This document shows, in pieces, positions 27,308 to 36,600 of a stretch of 64,000 bases of DNA. A model generated the notes under the pieces. That model saw only the letters and a program-made list of their open reading frames with translations, was not told where the DNA came from and did no database searches. Source of the DNA: Streptomyces sp. SID12501. Lineage in GTDB: Bacteria; Actinomycetota; Actinomycetes; Streptomycetales; Streptomycetaceae. The stretch's first letter is position 1. The number at the start of each line of letters is the position of its first letter. A program made the translations under genes and the position numbers. The stretch is taken from NCBI RefSeq assembly GCF_010550245.1, contig NZ_JAAGLU010000004.1, positions 124,001 to 188,000 on the forward strand, read 5' to 3'.

Positions 27308-27850
27308 GACATCGCGCAGGGATGCCCTGCCGGCGGCAGCGGCAGCCGTCGCGGCGACCCGGCTGTCCTGTGCACTCGCCGCTGCCCCGGTAAAGCTCAC
27401 CTGCCTGGAGGGCGGCACCCACGCGGTCGGCACCACCGCCGGGCAACCGCTCCTCGCCGCCGAGCTGACGGCACTCTCGACGAGAGCGACATCCCGGGCT
27501 TCCGGGCCGCCTGGCTGGACTACTGCCGCTACTTCAACGCCACCTCCGCCGAGCAGAAGGCCCGCTACGGCGCGAGTTTCAAGGTGAGCCTGGTCCAGGG
27601 CCACTCCCGGCTGGACGCGTACGCGGCGAGCCTGACCGGCGAGGCCGCGCTGGCCACCCGGGCCTGGAACAAGTTCGGCGCGGGCGACGGCTACCCGGAC
27701 GCGAGCACCTCATGGGCGACCACGAGGATCGACGGCCCCAGCGTGCTCAACGCCGGCACCGACGCCCCCTGGATCAGCACCAACTCCACGGCGCTGTAGG
27801 GTCTCTCGGCCATCGAGAACCTGGCCCTGGTCGGTGACACGCCGAACTGA
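27300..27850 (+). pseudogene. exo-rhamnogalacturonan-lyase-like (PcRGLX) gene, mostly deleted
   Basis: GTG 27300 overlaps the upstream stop and starts a Tat-like leader (TSRRDALPAAAAAVAATRLSCALAAAPV). After about 27470 a different frame reads SDIPGFRAAWLDYCRYFNATSAEQKARYG, GHSRLDAYAASLTGEAALATRAW and GPSVLNAGTDAPWISTNSTAL, the C-terminal end of large PcRGLX-type proteins. TAG at 27797-27799 then interrupts a stretch that continues GLSAIENLALVGDTPN to 27850. The central 700 or so residues are gone. Confidence 0.7.
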
Positions 27851-27904
27851 GCCAGGGCCGGCGCAAGGGGCGTACGACCGCTGCCGCCGCGCTCGGCCCG
27901 CAGG

Positions 27905-30088
27905 TCAGCCGCTGAGGTGCCGTTCCAGCCAGTCGGCGGCGGCCCGGCGGAAAAGCCGCCGACTGTCCGCGCGCAGGAAGTCGTGGCCCTCGTCCCGCAG
28001 GGTCAGGAGTTCGGCGGGGATACCGCGTTCCCGGGCGGCCCGTACGAACTGTTCGGACTCCCCCGGCGGCACATTGGTGTCGTGTTCACCATGGACGGCG
28101 AGCAGCGGGACCCGCAGCGCGTCGATGCGGCTCATCGGGGAGAGTGCGTGCAGCAGTGCGCGGTCGTGCTCCGGATGGCCGTACTTGTGTACCGCCGACT
28201 CCGCGATCCACGGCTCCGTACCGGCGAAGAAGGTCAGGAGGTCGGACATCCCGCAGACGGCGACCCCGGTGCGGAAGAGGTCCGGATGCCGCACGAGGGA
28301 GGCGAACGTCAGGTAGCCGCCGTACGAGCGCCCCATGACCGCGAGCCGGGTCGGGTCGGCGGGGCCGGCCGTCACCGCGTGGGCGGTGCAGTCCGCGACG
28401 TCGTCCAGGGCGGCGAAGCGGCCGGCGCCCAGGTCGGCGTCGACGAAGGACCTGCCGTGTCCGGAGGAGCCGCGGACATCGGGGGCGAAGACGTCCAGCC
28501 CGCGGCCCAGCAGCTCGTGGTAAAGGGGGTTGAAGACGGGGCGTTCCTGCTCCTCGGGGCCGCCGTGCAGATGGATCACGCAGGGGGCCGGCTCACCCGG
28601 GGCGCGTCCCGGCGACCTGTAGTACCAGCCGCTCAGGGGCAGCCCGTCCCGTGCCGCGAGGCGCACGGGAACGGGGCGCACGAGTGGGCGGCCCGGCAGC
28701 ACGGCGTCCTCGTCGCGGGAGGACCACGGGGTACGCAGCAGGGACACGCCCTCGTGGGCCCACCACACACCGGGGCGGCGTTGTGAGCCGGACAGGGCGA
28801 GCAGCATGCGGCCCGGTCCGGCCGCGACCACCCGCGTGACGACCTCGTGCGGCAGCGAGACGGGCCTCGCCGGTCCCGCGCCGTCCGGGGCATGGTGTGC
28901 CGGGGAGGTCTCGACGAGTTCGAGTTGCCCGGCGCCCTGCGCGTTCCACACCAGCACGGCTGTGCGACCGTCGTGGGCCATCGCCAGCAGTTCCAGTTCC
29001 TGGTCCTCGCGCTGGACCACGACCGTCCTCTCGCGCGGCTCGCCGTCGGCGTCGAGAGCGACCGCGCACAGTGCCGCGTACTCCCGGTCGGCGTCGCTGC
29101 GCAGCCAGAGCGTCAGCCCGTCCGGGGAGAACCGGCCGATCCACGGATCCCCGTCGGCGACCGGCACCGTGCACGTCGTCGCCGAGTCGACCGTGCGCCG
29201 TACGACCGCCTCGCGCCGTCCGCGCGGCCCCCGGCGCAGCAACGCGAGTGTTCCGTCTCGGCTGAGGTCGCACACGCGCAGGGTGGCGGCATGGGTCTCC
29301 GTGGCGATCAGCACCGGCGAGGCCAGACCGTCGGGATCGATCAGGTACGCCGACAGCCCGCCGCCGGGCCGGACAGCCGGCGCCTCCGGGGCCCTGAGGT
29401 CGACCGGCGCCGGTGCCGTGCGCTGCCCGGAGTCGTACCGGGCCCCGCCCAGCAGCGTCGCGCGGCCGTCCCGGTCGGCCCGGTCGGGTGGGAGCGCGGC
29501 ACCGACGGGATCCAGATACGCAGGGGCGGTCGCGGTGACGGCGACGGCCGACCCGTCGTGCGTCCAGCACCCCAGATAGGCGGAGCTTCCGGGGGTGGCT
29601 CCGGCAAGGATGCGGCGTCCGGTGCCGTCGGGCCGTACGCACAGCACCCGTGTGTGCTCGCCGCCGCCGGGAGCGGTGGTGTACGCGATCCAGCGGCCGT
29701 CCGGTGACCAGGACACCTCCTTGACGGGATCCGGCGAGGAGTCGAGCAGCCGCACCTCGGAACCGTCCACCGGCCCGGCCCACAACTGCGGGACACCGCC
29801 CCGGTCGCAGATGAAGGCGGCCTCGGTGCCGTCGGCGGTGGCGGAGGGATACCAGCAACCGTGCGCGTACAGCCGGGTCACGGCGTCCCGCGGTCCTCCC
29901 GCCCCGGGCAACGGCACCGGTACGGGAGCGGCGGCACAGGCAGGCTCGTGCTCGTGCGCGTCCGCCGGCCGGGCGTCCGACAGCAGGGGAACCAGTGCCG
30001 CGAGGCCGGGTGCCCTATGGCCGGCGGCGGCCGACGGCCGGGCGGTCGCCGCTGCCTCCGGCGCCCGCGTGCCCGGCTCGTCGGTCAT
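27905..30088 (-). CDS. S9-family prolyl oligopeptidase-like peptidase
   Basis: Serine peptidase cleaving short peptides or acyl-peptides in the cytoplasm; no signal peptide. ATG 30088 overlaps the stop of the upstream amidotransferase gene (ATGA, 30085-30088), so it is the coupled third gene of an operon. An N-terminal beta-propeller (about residues 60-450, with VSWSPDGRWIAYTT and IGRFSPDGLTLWL repeats) is followed by an alpha/beta hydrolase domain. The triad is visible: nucleophile Ser in GRSYGGYLTF (about 586), Asp in HGEHDTNVPP (about 669), His in DEGHDFLR (about 702). Length is 727 residues. With a ligase and an amidotransferase before it, it may turn over a short peptide amide. Confidence 0.88.
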   Translation of the reverse strand: MTDEPGTRAPEAAATARPSAAAGHRAPGLAALVPLLSDARPADAHEHEPACAAAPVPVPLPGAGGPRDAVTRLYAHGCWYPSATADGTEAAFICDRGGVPQLWAGPVDGSEVRLLDSSPDPVKEVSWSPDGRWIAYTTAPGGGEHTRVLCVRPDGTGRRILAGATPGSSAYLGCWTHDGSAVAVTATAPAYLDPVGAALPPDRADRDGRATLLGGARYDSGQRTAPAPVDLRAPEAPAVRPGGGLSAYLIDPDGLASPVLIATETHAATLRVCDLSRDGTLALLRRGPRGRREAVVRRTVDSATTCTVPVADGDPWIGRFSPDGLTLWLRSDADREYAALCAVALDADGEPRERTVVVQREDQELELLAMAHDGRTAVLVWNAQGAGQLELVETSPAHHAPDGAGPARPVSLPHEVVTRVVAAGPGRMLLALSGSQRRPGVWWAHEGVSLLRTPWSSRDEDAVLPGRPLVRPVPVRLAARDGLPLSGWYYRSPGRAPGEPAPCVIHLHGGPEEQERPVFNPLYHELLGRGLDVFAPDVRGSSGHGRSFVDADLGAGRFAALDDVADCTAHAVTAGPADPTRLAVMGRSYGGYLTFASLVRHPDLFRTGVAVCGMSDLLTFFAGTEPWIAESAVHKYGHPEHDRALLHALSPMSRIDALRVPLLAVHGEHDTNVPPGESEQFVRAARERGIPAELLTLRDEGHDFLRADSRRLFRRAAADWLERHLSG

Positions 30089-31869
30089 TTGATTCCGTGC
30101 GTCTGCAGCCATGTCTCCAGCAGGGCCACCTGCCACAGGGCGTTGGCTCCGCGCTTGGTCCGGTGCTCGTCGGGCGCCGCCAGGAGTTCGGCCACGTACG
30201 ACTCCTGGAACACTCCGCGCTTCTTCGCCTCGGGCGCGTCGAGCGCCTCACGCACCCGGTCCAGGACGGGGCCCGCCATGTGCTTGATGGCCGGGACGGG
30301 GAAGTACCCCTTGGGCCGGTCGACGATCTCGCGGGGCAGGAGCTTCCGGCCGGCCTCCTTCAGTACGCCCTTGCCGCCGTCGGCCAGTTTGAGCTCCGGC
30401 GGGCAGGCCGCGGCCAGTTCCACCAGCTCGTGGTCGAGGAACGGCACCCGGGCCTCCAGGCCCCAGGCCATGGTCATGTTGTCGACGCGCTTGACGGGGT
30501 CGTCGACGAGCATGACGTGGGTGTCCAGCCGGAGGGCGGCGTCCAGGGCCGTCTCCGCCCCGGGCACGGCCATGTGGTCCTTGACGAAGCGGCCGGAGAC
30601 GTCGTCGTCGGGCAGCATGTGGGGCTGGAGGATGCGGGTGAGGTCGGCGTGCGGGCGGTCGAAGTACGTCTCGGCATACCGGTCCGCCTCCTCCTCACGG
30701 GTGACCTCCGCCAGCTCCGGGTACCAGTGGTAGCCGGCGAACACCTCGTCCGCGCCCTGGCCGCTCTGCACGACCTTCACCTCCTTCGCCACCTGCTCGG
30801 ACAGCAGATAGAAGGCGACGGCGTCATGGCTGGTCATCGGCTCGCTCATCGCCGCGACGGCCCCGTCCAGGGCCGCCGACACCCGGCCGGAGGGGATCAT
30901 CAGCCGGCGGTGGTCGGTGCGGAACTCCCGTGCCACCCGGTCCGAGTACGCGAACTCGTCGCCCGCCTCGCCCCCTTCCGCCTCGAACCCGACGCTGAAC
31001 GTCCGCAGGTCGCGCTGGCCCTCGTCGGCCAGCAGCGCGACGACCAGGCTGGAGTCCAGTCCGCCGGAGAGCAGGACACCCACCGGTACGTCGGACACCA
31101 TCCGACGGCGTACGCCGGTACGCAGCGCCTCCAGCACCGCGTCGCGCCATTCGGCCGGGGCCATGTCGGCGTACTCGGGCCGCCGGGTGTAGGACGGCTG
31201 CCAGTAGCAGTGGTCGCGCTGGGTGCCGTCCGGCTCGACGACGCGCACGGTGGCCGGCGGGAGCTTGCGGACGCCGTTGAGAACGGTACGCGGCGCAGCC
31301 ACTGTGGCGTGCCAGCTCAGATACTGGTGGATGGCCACCGGATCGAGGGACGTGTCGACGTCCCCGGCGGCGAGAAGGGCCGGCAGCGTGGAGGCGAACC
31401 GCAGCCGGCCCGGCGTCCGCGCCAGGTAGAGGGGCTTGATCCCGAGCCGGTCGCGGCCCAGCACCAACCGTCCGGTGCGGTGTTCGACGAGGGCGAAGGC
31501 GAACATGCCGTAGAAGCGCTCGACGCAGGCGGTTCCCCACTGCTGGTAGCCCTTCAGCACCACCTCGGTGTCGGACGTCGACTCGAAGCGGTGGCCCAGT
31601 TGCTGGAGCTCCTCGCGCAGCTCCTGGTAGTTGTACACACAGCCGTTGAAGACACCGGTGAGTTGACTCCGGGCATCGGTCATCGGCTGTGCTCCGAGTT
31701 CCGACAGGTCGATGATCTTCAGACGGCGGTGCCCCAGGGCGACCGCGCCCCGCGTCCACGTTCCCTGTCCGTCGGGGCCACGGGCGGCAAGCCGGTCGCT
31801 CATGCGCTCGACTGCGGCGAGGTCGGGTCGCCGGCCGTCGAAGCGGATCTCCCCACTCAGGCCGCACAT
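30085..31869 (-). CDS. asparagine-synthase-type amidotransferase (N-acetylglutaminylglutamine amidotransferase-like)
   Basis: Transfers ammonia from glutamine to an ATP-activated carboxylate. It starts at ATG 31869 with AAGGAGG just upstream; Cys2 is the glutaminase nucleophile (MCGLSGEIRFDG). The Ntn domain contains RLKIIDLSELGAQPM and VFNGCVYNYQELR. The synthetase domain carries the pyrophosphate loop LLSGGLDSSL near residue 266-272 and VVQSGQGADEVFAGYHWYPE. Length is 594 residues. The overall pattern resembles enzymes that amidate N-acetylglutaminylglutamine, an osmoprotectant dipeptide, more than free-standing AsnB (family recall, not tested). It is second in a ligase/amidotransferase/peptidase operon. 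Confidence 0.87.
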   Translation of the reverse strand: MCGLSGEIRFDGRRPDLAAVERMSDRLAARGPDGQGTWTRGAVALGHRRLKIIDLSELGAQPMTDARSQLTGVFNGCVYNYQELREELQQLGHRFESTSDTEVVLKGYQQWGTACVERFYGMFAFALVEHRTGRLVLGRDRLGIKPLYLARTPGRLRFASTLPALLAAGDVDTSLDPVAIHQYLSWHATVAAPRTVLNGVRKLPPATVRVVEPDGTQRDHCYWQPSYTRRPEYADMAPAEWRDAVLEALRTGVRRRMVSDVPVGVLLSGGLDSSLVVALLADEGQRDLRTFSVGFEAEGGEAGDEFAYSDRVAREFRTDHRRLMIPSGRVSAALDGAVAAMSEPMTSHDAVAFYLLSEQVAKEVKVVQSGQGADEVFAGYHWYPELAEVTREEEADRYAETYFDRPHADLTRILQPHMLPDDDVSGRFVKDHMAVPGAETALDAALRLDTHVMLVDDPVKRVDNMTMAWGLEARVPFLDHELVELAAACPPELKLADGGKGVLKEAGRKLLPREIVDRPKGYFPVPAIKHMAGPVLDRVREALDAPEAKKRGVFQESYVAELLAAPDEHRTKRGANALWQVALLETWLQTHGIK

Positions 31870-31932
31870 GGCCTACCTCCTTGACGACGGCGGTAACACC
31901 CCCGGACCGGCCTCATGACGTTCGCCGCCACC

Positions 31933-33126
31933 TCAGCGGCCGATGGCCTCCGGCGCGCCGGAGCCGAACGGCGGGCCTGCCGCGTCCGCGCCGGAGTACG
32001 GCAGGTCGACGCGGCCGAGGGAGGTCGATCTGTGGTTTCTGCGTTCACCTCGGGTCTCGGCGATCAACAGGTCGACGCAGGCCAGCAGATCCTCTTCCCT
32101 CGCCGTACGCCGGATGCGCTCGGCGGCGCTGCCCTCGGCGAGGACCTCGTCCGTGAGCGCCCTGACGGTGCTCCAGTCGCTGTGGGACTCGAGCGCGGGG
32201 CGCAGTCGGGCGAGCAGCTTGCGCACGACCTGCGACGCGGGCGCGTCCTTGCGCGTCCCGGGGTCCACGAGCGTGCCCTCGAGACCGGACCGGGCGGCCC
32301 GCCAGGCGGCGCCGCGCAGCCACTCGTGCCGGCCCTGGCAGGGCGGCGCGTCGTCCTGCCCCAGCCGTTCGAGGGCCTCGGTCACCAGTGCGCGGAACAG
32401 TCCGGCGATGAGGACGACGGTCTCCGCACGCGGGCAGGCGTCGCAGATACGCAGTTCCAGGGTCGACAGATGGTCGGAGGGACGGATGTCGTAGTAGATC
32501 ATCCCGGCGTCGGTGATGATCCCGGCCCGGACCAGGTCGCGTACCGATGCGTCGTACTCGGTCGCGCTCGGGAAGCAGCCGATCGGGCCGGCAGTGGGCC
32601 AGCGCTGCCAGAGCATCGTGCGCCAGCTGGCGTAGCCGGTGTCGGAGCCCTGCCAGAACGGTGAGCTGGCGGACAGCGCCAGGAGCACGGGCAGCCAGGG
32701 CGAGACCTCGCACATCACCCGTACCGCCGTGTCACGGTCGGGTATGTCCACGTGTACCTGGGCGCCGCAGATGAGCTGCTCGTCGGCGACCTGGCGGTAT
32801 TCCTCGACCATGTGGTGATAGCGGGCGTCGGCGGTGGGCTGCCCGGTGGAGGCGGGGGCGAGGGGCGCCGTGCCCGCGGCCACCGCGGCGAGACCCAGCG
32901 AGGCGGCGGCCGCGTCCAGCCGCCGCCTCGTCGTGGCGAGGTCGGTGTACAGGTCGTGCAGTGACGCGTGCACTCCGCTGTTCGACTCCACGATGGACCG
33001 GTGCAGTTCACGGGTGAAGGTCGGCTGGGGAAGCCGTCGCAGGACCTGATCGGCACGTGGCACGAGCAGGCCGCTCTCCACCTCCAGAACGTGGAACTCT
33101 TCTTCCACTCCGATGCGCATACTCAC
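31933..33126 (-). CDS. carboxylate-amine ligase, YbdK/GCS2 family
   Basis: ATP-dependent ligase of the glutamate-cysteine ligase 2 fold joining a carboxylate, usually glutamate, to an amine. GTG 33126 is 5 bp after AAGGAG; ATG 33120 is the alternative. The 397 residues show MRIGVEEEFHVLE, ELHRSIVESNSGVHASLHDLYTDLATTRRRL, CGAQVHVDIPDRDTAVRVM, HLSTLELRICDACPRAETVVLIAGL and the C-terminal ERIRRTAREEDLLACVDLLI. Acidic residues of the two metal/ATP sites are present (EEEFH, ELRICDAC). It leads an operon with the amidotransferase 63 bp downstream, so its product may be the amidated substrate. The last 45 residues are low complexity. Confidence 0.88.
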   Translation of the reverse strand: MSMRIGVEEEFHVLEVESGLLVPRADQVLRRLPQPTFTRELHRSIVESNSGVHASLHDLYTDLATTRRRLDAAAASLGLAAVAAGTAPLAPASTGQPTADARYHHMVEEYRQVADEQLICGAQVHVDIPDRDTAVRVMCEVSPWLPVLLALSASSPFWQGSDTGYASWRTMLWQRWPTAGPIGCFPSATEYDASVRDLVRAGIITDAGMIYYDIRPSDHLSTLELRICDACPRAETVVLIAGLFRALVTEALERLGQDDAPPCQGRHEWLRGAAWRAARSGLEGTLVDPGTRKDAPASQVVRKLLARLRPALESHSDWSTVRALTDEVLAEGSAAERIRRTAREEDLLACVDLLIAETRGERRNHRSTSLGRVDLPYSGADAAGPPFGSGAPEAIGR

Positions 33127-33347
33127 GGTCACTCCTTGAGGACGCGACGGCTGTGACAATCACCGGGTTCCCCGGACGCCGACGTATAAGCTCAAATTTG
33201 GACCTTCGGCCTGCCATCCTCGCAGATGAGCGCACGACCGCATCTCGTACGGATCGGGCGAGGCGGACGGGGCGTGCAGGGTCTCGGCTCGGCCTCTTGT
33301 CGATCACCGCGCCCAGCGGGGACCCGTCTTCCTGGCAACCATGACGG

Positions 33348-33803
33348 TCACCCTTCGGCAGCTGTGGTGCGGGCTCGGGTGAACAGCGCGCCCAGCGCGA
33401 TCATGCCGAGGGCGAGGACGAAGTGCAGCCTGTTGTCGGCTCTGTTCAGCGGCACGAAGTTGGCCGCGCTGTCGTGGCCGACGAACAGGCCGTACATCCA
33501 GAGCACCAGATAGACGGCACCGCCGGCCAGCAGGAAGGTGCACGCCCCGGAAGCGGTGCGGGCCATGGCCACACCCGCCACGCCGAAGGCCAAGTGGACG
33601 AGGTTGTGCAGGACGGAGACCTGGAAGAGGCCGAGCAGATGGGCGCCGGATTCGTGCGAGGCGAACTTCATCGTGTCGTAGTCCGTGGTGATCCCTGGCA
33701 CGAATCCGAGGATCCCGACCAGCAGGAACACCACGCCCACCAGCAACGAGGCCTGCTGTACCGGAGATCGGGAAGTGCTCGGAGTACGCGCGTGCGTGGT
33801 CAT
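33348..33803 (-). CDS. DUF4383 membrane protein
   Basis: Small integral membrane protein of unknown role, common in actinobacteria. ATG 33803 (MTTHARTPSTSRSP) follows GAGAAGGCC. Four transmembrane segments can be read in 151 residues: QQASLLVGVVFLLVGILGFVPGI, HLLGLFQVSVLHNLVHLAFGVAGVAMA, ACTFLLAGGAVYLVLWMYGLFVG and LHFVLALGMIALGALF. The motifs GFVPGITTDYDTMKFASHESGAHLLGLFQVSVLHNLVHLAFG and NRADNRLHFVL are diagnostic of the family. It follows the catalase gene in the same direction, 126 bp downstream. Confidence 0.9.
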   Translation of the reverse strand: MTTHARTPSTSRSPVQQASLLVGVVFLLVGILGFVPGITTDYDTMKFASHESGAHLLGLFQVSVLHNLVHLAFGVAGVAMARTASGACTFLLAGGAVYLVLWMYGLFVGHDSAANFVPLNRADNRLHFVLALGMIALGALFTRARTTAAEG

Positions 33804-33929
33804 GGGAGCCCAGGCCTTCTCTCGGGACGCCCCGGTGGGCGTCGTTGCGCGGCGAGTACCCAGGCACCGGCACGCAACCCCGGCGGTGTCGGACAACTCC
33901 GGTCAGGTGTCCGACCGGCCCAGCGGGGC

Positions 33930-35588
33930 CTACCGGGTCACGACATGCCGCTCGTCGGGTACGCAGTGCGTCATGGTGAGGCCCTCCACGTCACGCGGCG
34001 GATTCTCGCCCAGGGTGGCCAGCCGCCTGTGGTCGTCTTCGGTCAGGTCCTGGCCCGCCGACGGCTCCAGGTCCGCCACGTCCTTCCCGCTGATGCCCAG
34101 ACCCTCGCCGATCCGGCGGCCGAGGTCGTTCTCGGCGAGCAGGAAGTGCCACACCATGCGTTCCTGTACCGACCGGTCGCACTCCGTGAGTGCGGCGGTG
34201 AGGTTCTTGACGAGATCGTCGCGCTCCCACTGTTCCATCAGCAGATAGCGCTGGCCGGCCTGCACGTAGTCGTTGGTACGGGGGATGCGCTTGCGCGTCA
34301 GCCTGCCGTGGATCTCGGGGCCCTGCTCGTCGTGCGTGGGGTGCTGTGCCTCCCGCAGCCCGCCGGTGATCGACGGCTCGTAGTTGACGCTCGGGTTCTC
34401 GCCTCCGCCGTCCTGGTGGTACGCCATGAGGCCGTCGCGCTGATTGGTGTGCACCTCGGCGTTCTTGGCCCGGTTGACGGGCAGTTGGAGGTAGTTGGGT
34501 CCGACCCGGTAGCGCTGGGTGTCGCTGTAGGAGAAGGTGCGGCCGATCAGCATCTTGTCGTCGGAGAAGTCCAGACCGTCGACGAGCACACCGGTTCCGA
34601 AGGAGATCTGCTCGTTCTCCGCGAAGAAGTTCTCCGGCATGCGGTCGAGCACCATCCGGCCGACCGGCCGGGGCGGGAAGTCCTGCTCCGGCCACGTCTT
34701 GGTGTCGTCGAGCGGGTCGAAGTCCAGCTCCGGGTGGTCGTGGTCGTCCATCATCTGCACCACGAGCTCCCACTCCGGGAAGTCACCGCGGGCCACCGCC
34801 TCGTAGAGGTCCTTGGTCGCATGGCCGAGCGCCTCGGCCTGGACGTTCGCGGCGTCCTCCTCGGTCATGCTGCGCACGCCCTGCTTGGGCATCCAGTGGT
34901 ACTTCACCAGCACGGTGCGGCCCTCGTCGTTGACCCACTTGTAGGTGTTGACGCCGAAGCCCTGCATGTGGCGGTAGTCCGCCGGGATGCCGCGCGGGCT
35001 GAACAGGTTGACCAGCATGTGCATCGCCTCGGGCGTCTGCGACATGAAGTCGAAGATGCGCCGGGGCTGTTGCTCGAAGGTCACCGGGTCGGGCTTGAGG
35101 GCGTGGATGACGTCCGGGAACTTGATCGCGTCACGGATGAAGAAGACACCCAGGTTGTTGCCGACCAGGTCCCAGTTGCCGTCCTGCGTGTAGAACTTCA
35201 CCGCGAAACCCCGGGGGTCACGTGCGGCCTCGGAGGAGTCACGGCCCCCGATCACGGTGGAGAAGCGGACGGCCAGATCGGTGCGCCTGCCGCGCTCCTG
35301 GAAGAGCTTGGCACGGGTGTATCGGCTGATCGGCTCGTCGCCCCAGCTGCCGTAGGCCTCGAAATGGCCGTACGCCAGGACACCGCGGGCGTGCACGACC
35401 CGCTCCGGGATGCGCTCCCGGTCGAAGTGGCTGATCTTCTCCAGGAACTGGTAGTTCTCCAGGGTGGCGGGGCCCCGGGCACCGACCGTGCGCTGGTTCT
35501 GGTTGTCGTGGACCGGGTGGCCCTGCCGGTTGGTGAGCACCTTCCGGCCGTCACCGGGATCTGGGCCGGTGCTGGATACGTCCGTCAT
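33930..35588 (-). CDS. catalase (haem monofunctional)
   Basis: Decomposes hydrogen peroxide in the cytoplasm. ATG 35588 is chosen because AAGGAG lies 9 bp upstream; ATG 35594 is too close to it. The 552 residues show the distal His in [16 protein letters not shown] (about residue 66), the Asn of [15 protein letters not shown] (about 144-145) and the proximal haem ligand Tyr in [23 protein letters not shown]. Family blocks around both are intact, and the C-terminal helical end is short as in small-subunit catalases. An 18-bp palindrome containing GGGTACCC lies 52 bp upstream. Confidence 0.96.
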   Translation of the reverse strand: MTDVSSTGPDPGDGRKVLTNRQGHPVHDNQNQRTVGARGPATLENYQFLEKISHFDRERIPERVVHARGVLAYGHFEAYGSWGDEPISRYTRAKLFQERGRRTDLAVRFSTVIGGRDSSEAARDPRGFAVKFYTQDGNWDLVGNNLGVFFIRDAIKFPDVIHALKPDPVTFEQQPRRIFDFMSQTPEAMHMLVNLFSPRGIPADYRHMQGFGVNTYKWVNDEGRTVLVKYHWMPKQGVRSMTEEDAANVQAEALGHATKDLYEAVARGDFPEWELVVQMMDDHDHPELDFDPLDDTKTWPEQDFPPRPVGRMVLDRMPENFFAENEQISFGTGVLVDGLDFSDDKMLIGRTFSYSDTQRYRVGPNYLQLPVNRAKNAEVHTNQRDGLMAYHQDGGGENPSVNYEPSITGGLREAQHPTHDEQGPEIHGRLTRKRIPRTNDYVQAGQRYLLMEQWERDDLVKNLTAALTECDRSVQERMVWHFLLAENDLGRRIGEGLGISGKDVADLEPSAGQDLTEDDHRRLATLGENPPRDVEGLTMTHCVPDERHVVTR

Positions 35589-35639
35589 GATCATGGGCTC
35601 CTTCGGGCTCGTCCCCACGTTCGCCGGTAGGGGGTGAGG

Positions 35640-35657
35640 CTGCCGGGTACCCGGCAG
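35640..35657. promoter_or_regulatory. 18-bp palindrome between catalase and a small membrane gene
   Basis: CTGCCGGGTACCCGGCAG is a perfect palindrome. It puts GGGTAC, the -10 of SigB-type promoters, on both strands, but no GNNT box is found 14-16 bp upstream on either. It may instead be an operator for the divergent pair. Confidence 0.4.
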
Positions 35658-35687
35658 GGCCACGGAGTCACCTGCATCGGTGATCTC

Positions 35688-36050
35688 ATGCGGGACGTCC
35701 AGCGGCGACGGCCGGTCGGAGACAGGCGGGAGAGAGCCGGGTCGGTCGGAGGGGGCCGGTGCACGAGGGGAACTTCCGGCCACGTCCCTGGGACCAGGGA
35801 CATCGCCTTCGGCAGCGCGGCCCGTCTCGTCCTGTGGGCCTCGGCCACCTGGCCGCTGTCGCCGTACGTCGGCGGGAGCGCCGTGTTCGGGGCCGGGCAC
35901 GGGCCGCTCACCGGCTTCGTCGCCCCGCTGCTGTGGGCCGATGTCGCCGGCATGGCCCTGTTTCTCGGTATCGCCTTCGCCGCCCGGCCGGAGACGGCTC
36001 GCGCCGGGATCGAGTCCGCCGTACGTCCGGATCCCGGACACGGTTCCTGA
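35688..36050 (+). CDS. small putative membrane protein
   Basis: Unrecognised. The well-defined part reads [26 protein letters not shown] and [32 protein letters not shown], two hydrophobic segments with nearly all codons ending in G or C. The stop at 36048-36050 is followed at once by a strong hairpin, which supports a real gene. The 5' part is less coherent: ATG 35688 gives 120 residues but has no clear ribosome binding site, and GTG 35634 is also possible. The N-terminus may be decayed. It is divergent from the catalase gene. Confidence 0.45.
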   Translation: MRDVQRRRPVGDRRERAGSVGGGRCTRGTSGHVPGTRDIAFGSAARLVLWASATWPLSPYVGGSAVFGAGHGPLTGFVAPLLWADVAGMALFLGIAFAARPETARAGIESAVRPDPGHGS

Positions 36051-36082
36051 GCCTCCGGGGCGGCTGTCACCGCCCCGGAGGC
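36051..36082. terminator. 13-bp hairpin terminator
   Basis: Arms 36051-36063 and 36070-36082 are perfect complements with a 6-base loop. It starts at the stop codon of the small membrane gene and also faces the end of the convergent gene at 36095. Confidence 0.85.
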
Positions 36083-36094
36083 GACTGTCACCTC

Positions 36095-36397
36095 TCAGGC
36101 GGCGCCGGTGACCCCAGGAGCGATGAAGCGCCTGTACAGGGGCCTGAAGTCGGTGGTCGGGGCCCCTTCGATGCCGGCCTTCTCGATCGCCGGGGCCAGT
36201 CGTTGGGCGAAGAAGGTCTGGAAGGCCTCCTCCGACTCCCAGACGTCGATCACATGCAGCAGCCCCTGTGCGTCGAACCAGGCCACGTGCACTTCACCGC
36301 CGCTCGGGGCGACCTCCTCCCAGCCGACCGCGTCCCGCACCGTGTCGTACTGCTCAGGGCTGACCCCGGCCCAGCTCATCGACATCACTACAGTCAT
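36095..36397 (-). CDS. small ABM-like (dimeric alpha-beta barrel) protein
   Basis: A 100-residue protein from ATG 36397 with GGGGGCGGGA upstream. The pattern [68 protein letters not shown] is that of the dimeric ferredoxin-like fold shared by antibiotic biosynthesis monooxygenases and stress-response barrels. No catalytic residues can be named. It is monocistronic and ends facing the 36051 hairpin. Confidence 0.7.
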   Translation of the reverse strand: MTVVMSMSWAGVSPEQYDTVRDAVGWEEVAPSGGEVHVAWFDAQGLLHVIDVWESEEAFQTFFAQRLAPAIEKAGIEGAPTTDFRPLYRRFIAPGVTGAA

Positions 36398-36600
36398 TTT
36401 CCCGCCCCCAGTTTCCAGCTCCGTGTGTGCCTGGGCATCGTCCCGCCGGAGAGGCCGCCGGCGAAGAGCGCACAGAGGCATGGCATGCCCGTGCTCCGAC
36501 CCCGCACGCCCGGCGTGCGGAGGTCTCGGCGGAAGATCCCGGCATTCCGCGCGGTCCGCCGGCAGGCGGCAGGATCTGCCGATGCCGCCTGCGCGGCCGG

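Noticed and set aside
25883..27604. 573-codon minus-strand frame over the TerD and DUF6250 genes
   Set aside because: Antisense shadow of GC-rich genes: no ribosome binding site, no recognisable domains, and the opposite strand has clear families.
35645..35650. GGGTAC upstream of the catalase as a SigB promoter
   Set aside because: No GNNT box at 14-16 bp spacing on either strand; kept only as a palindrome.
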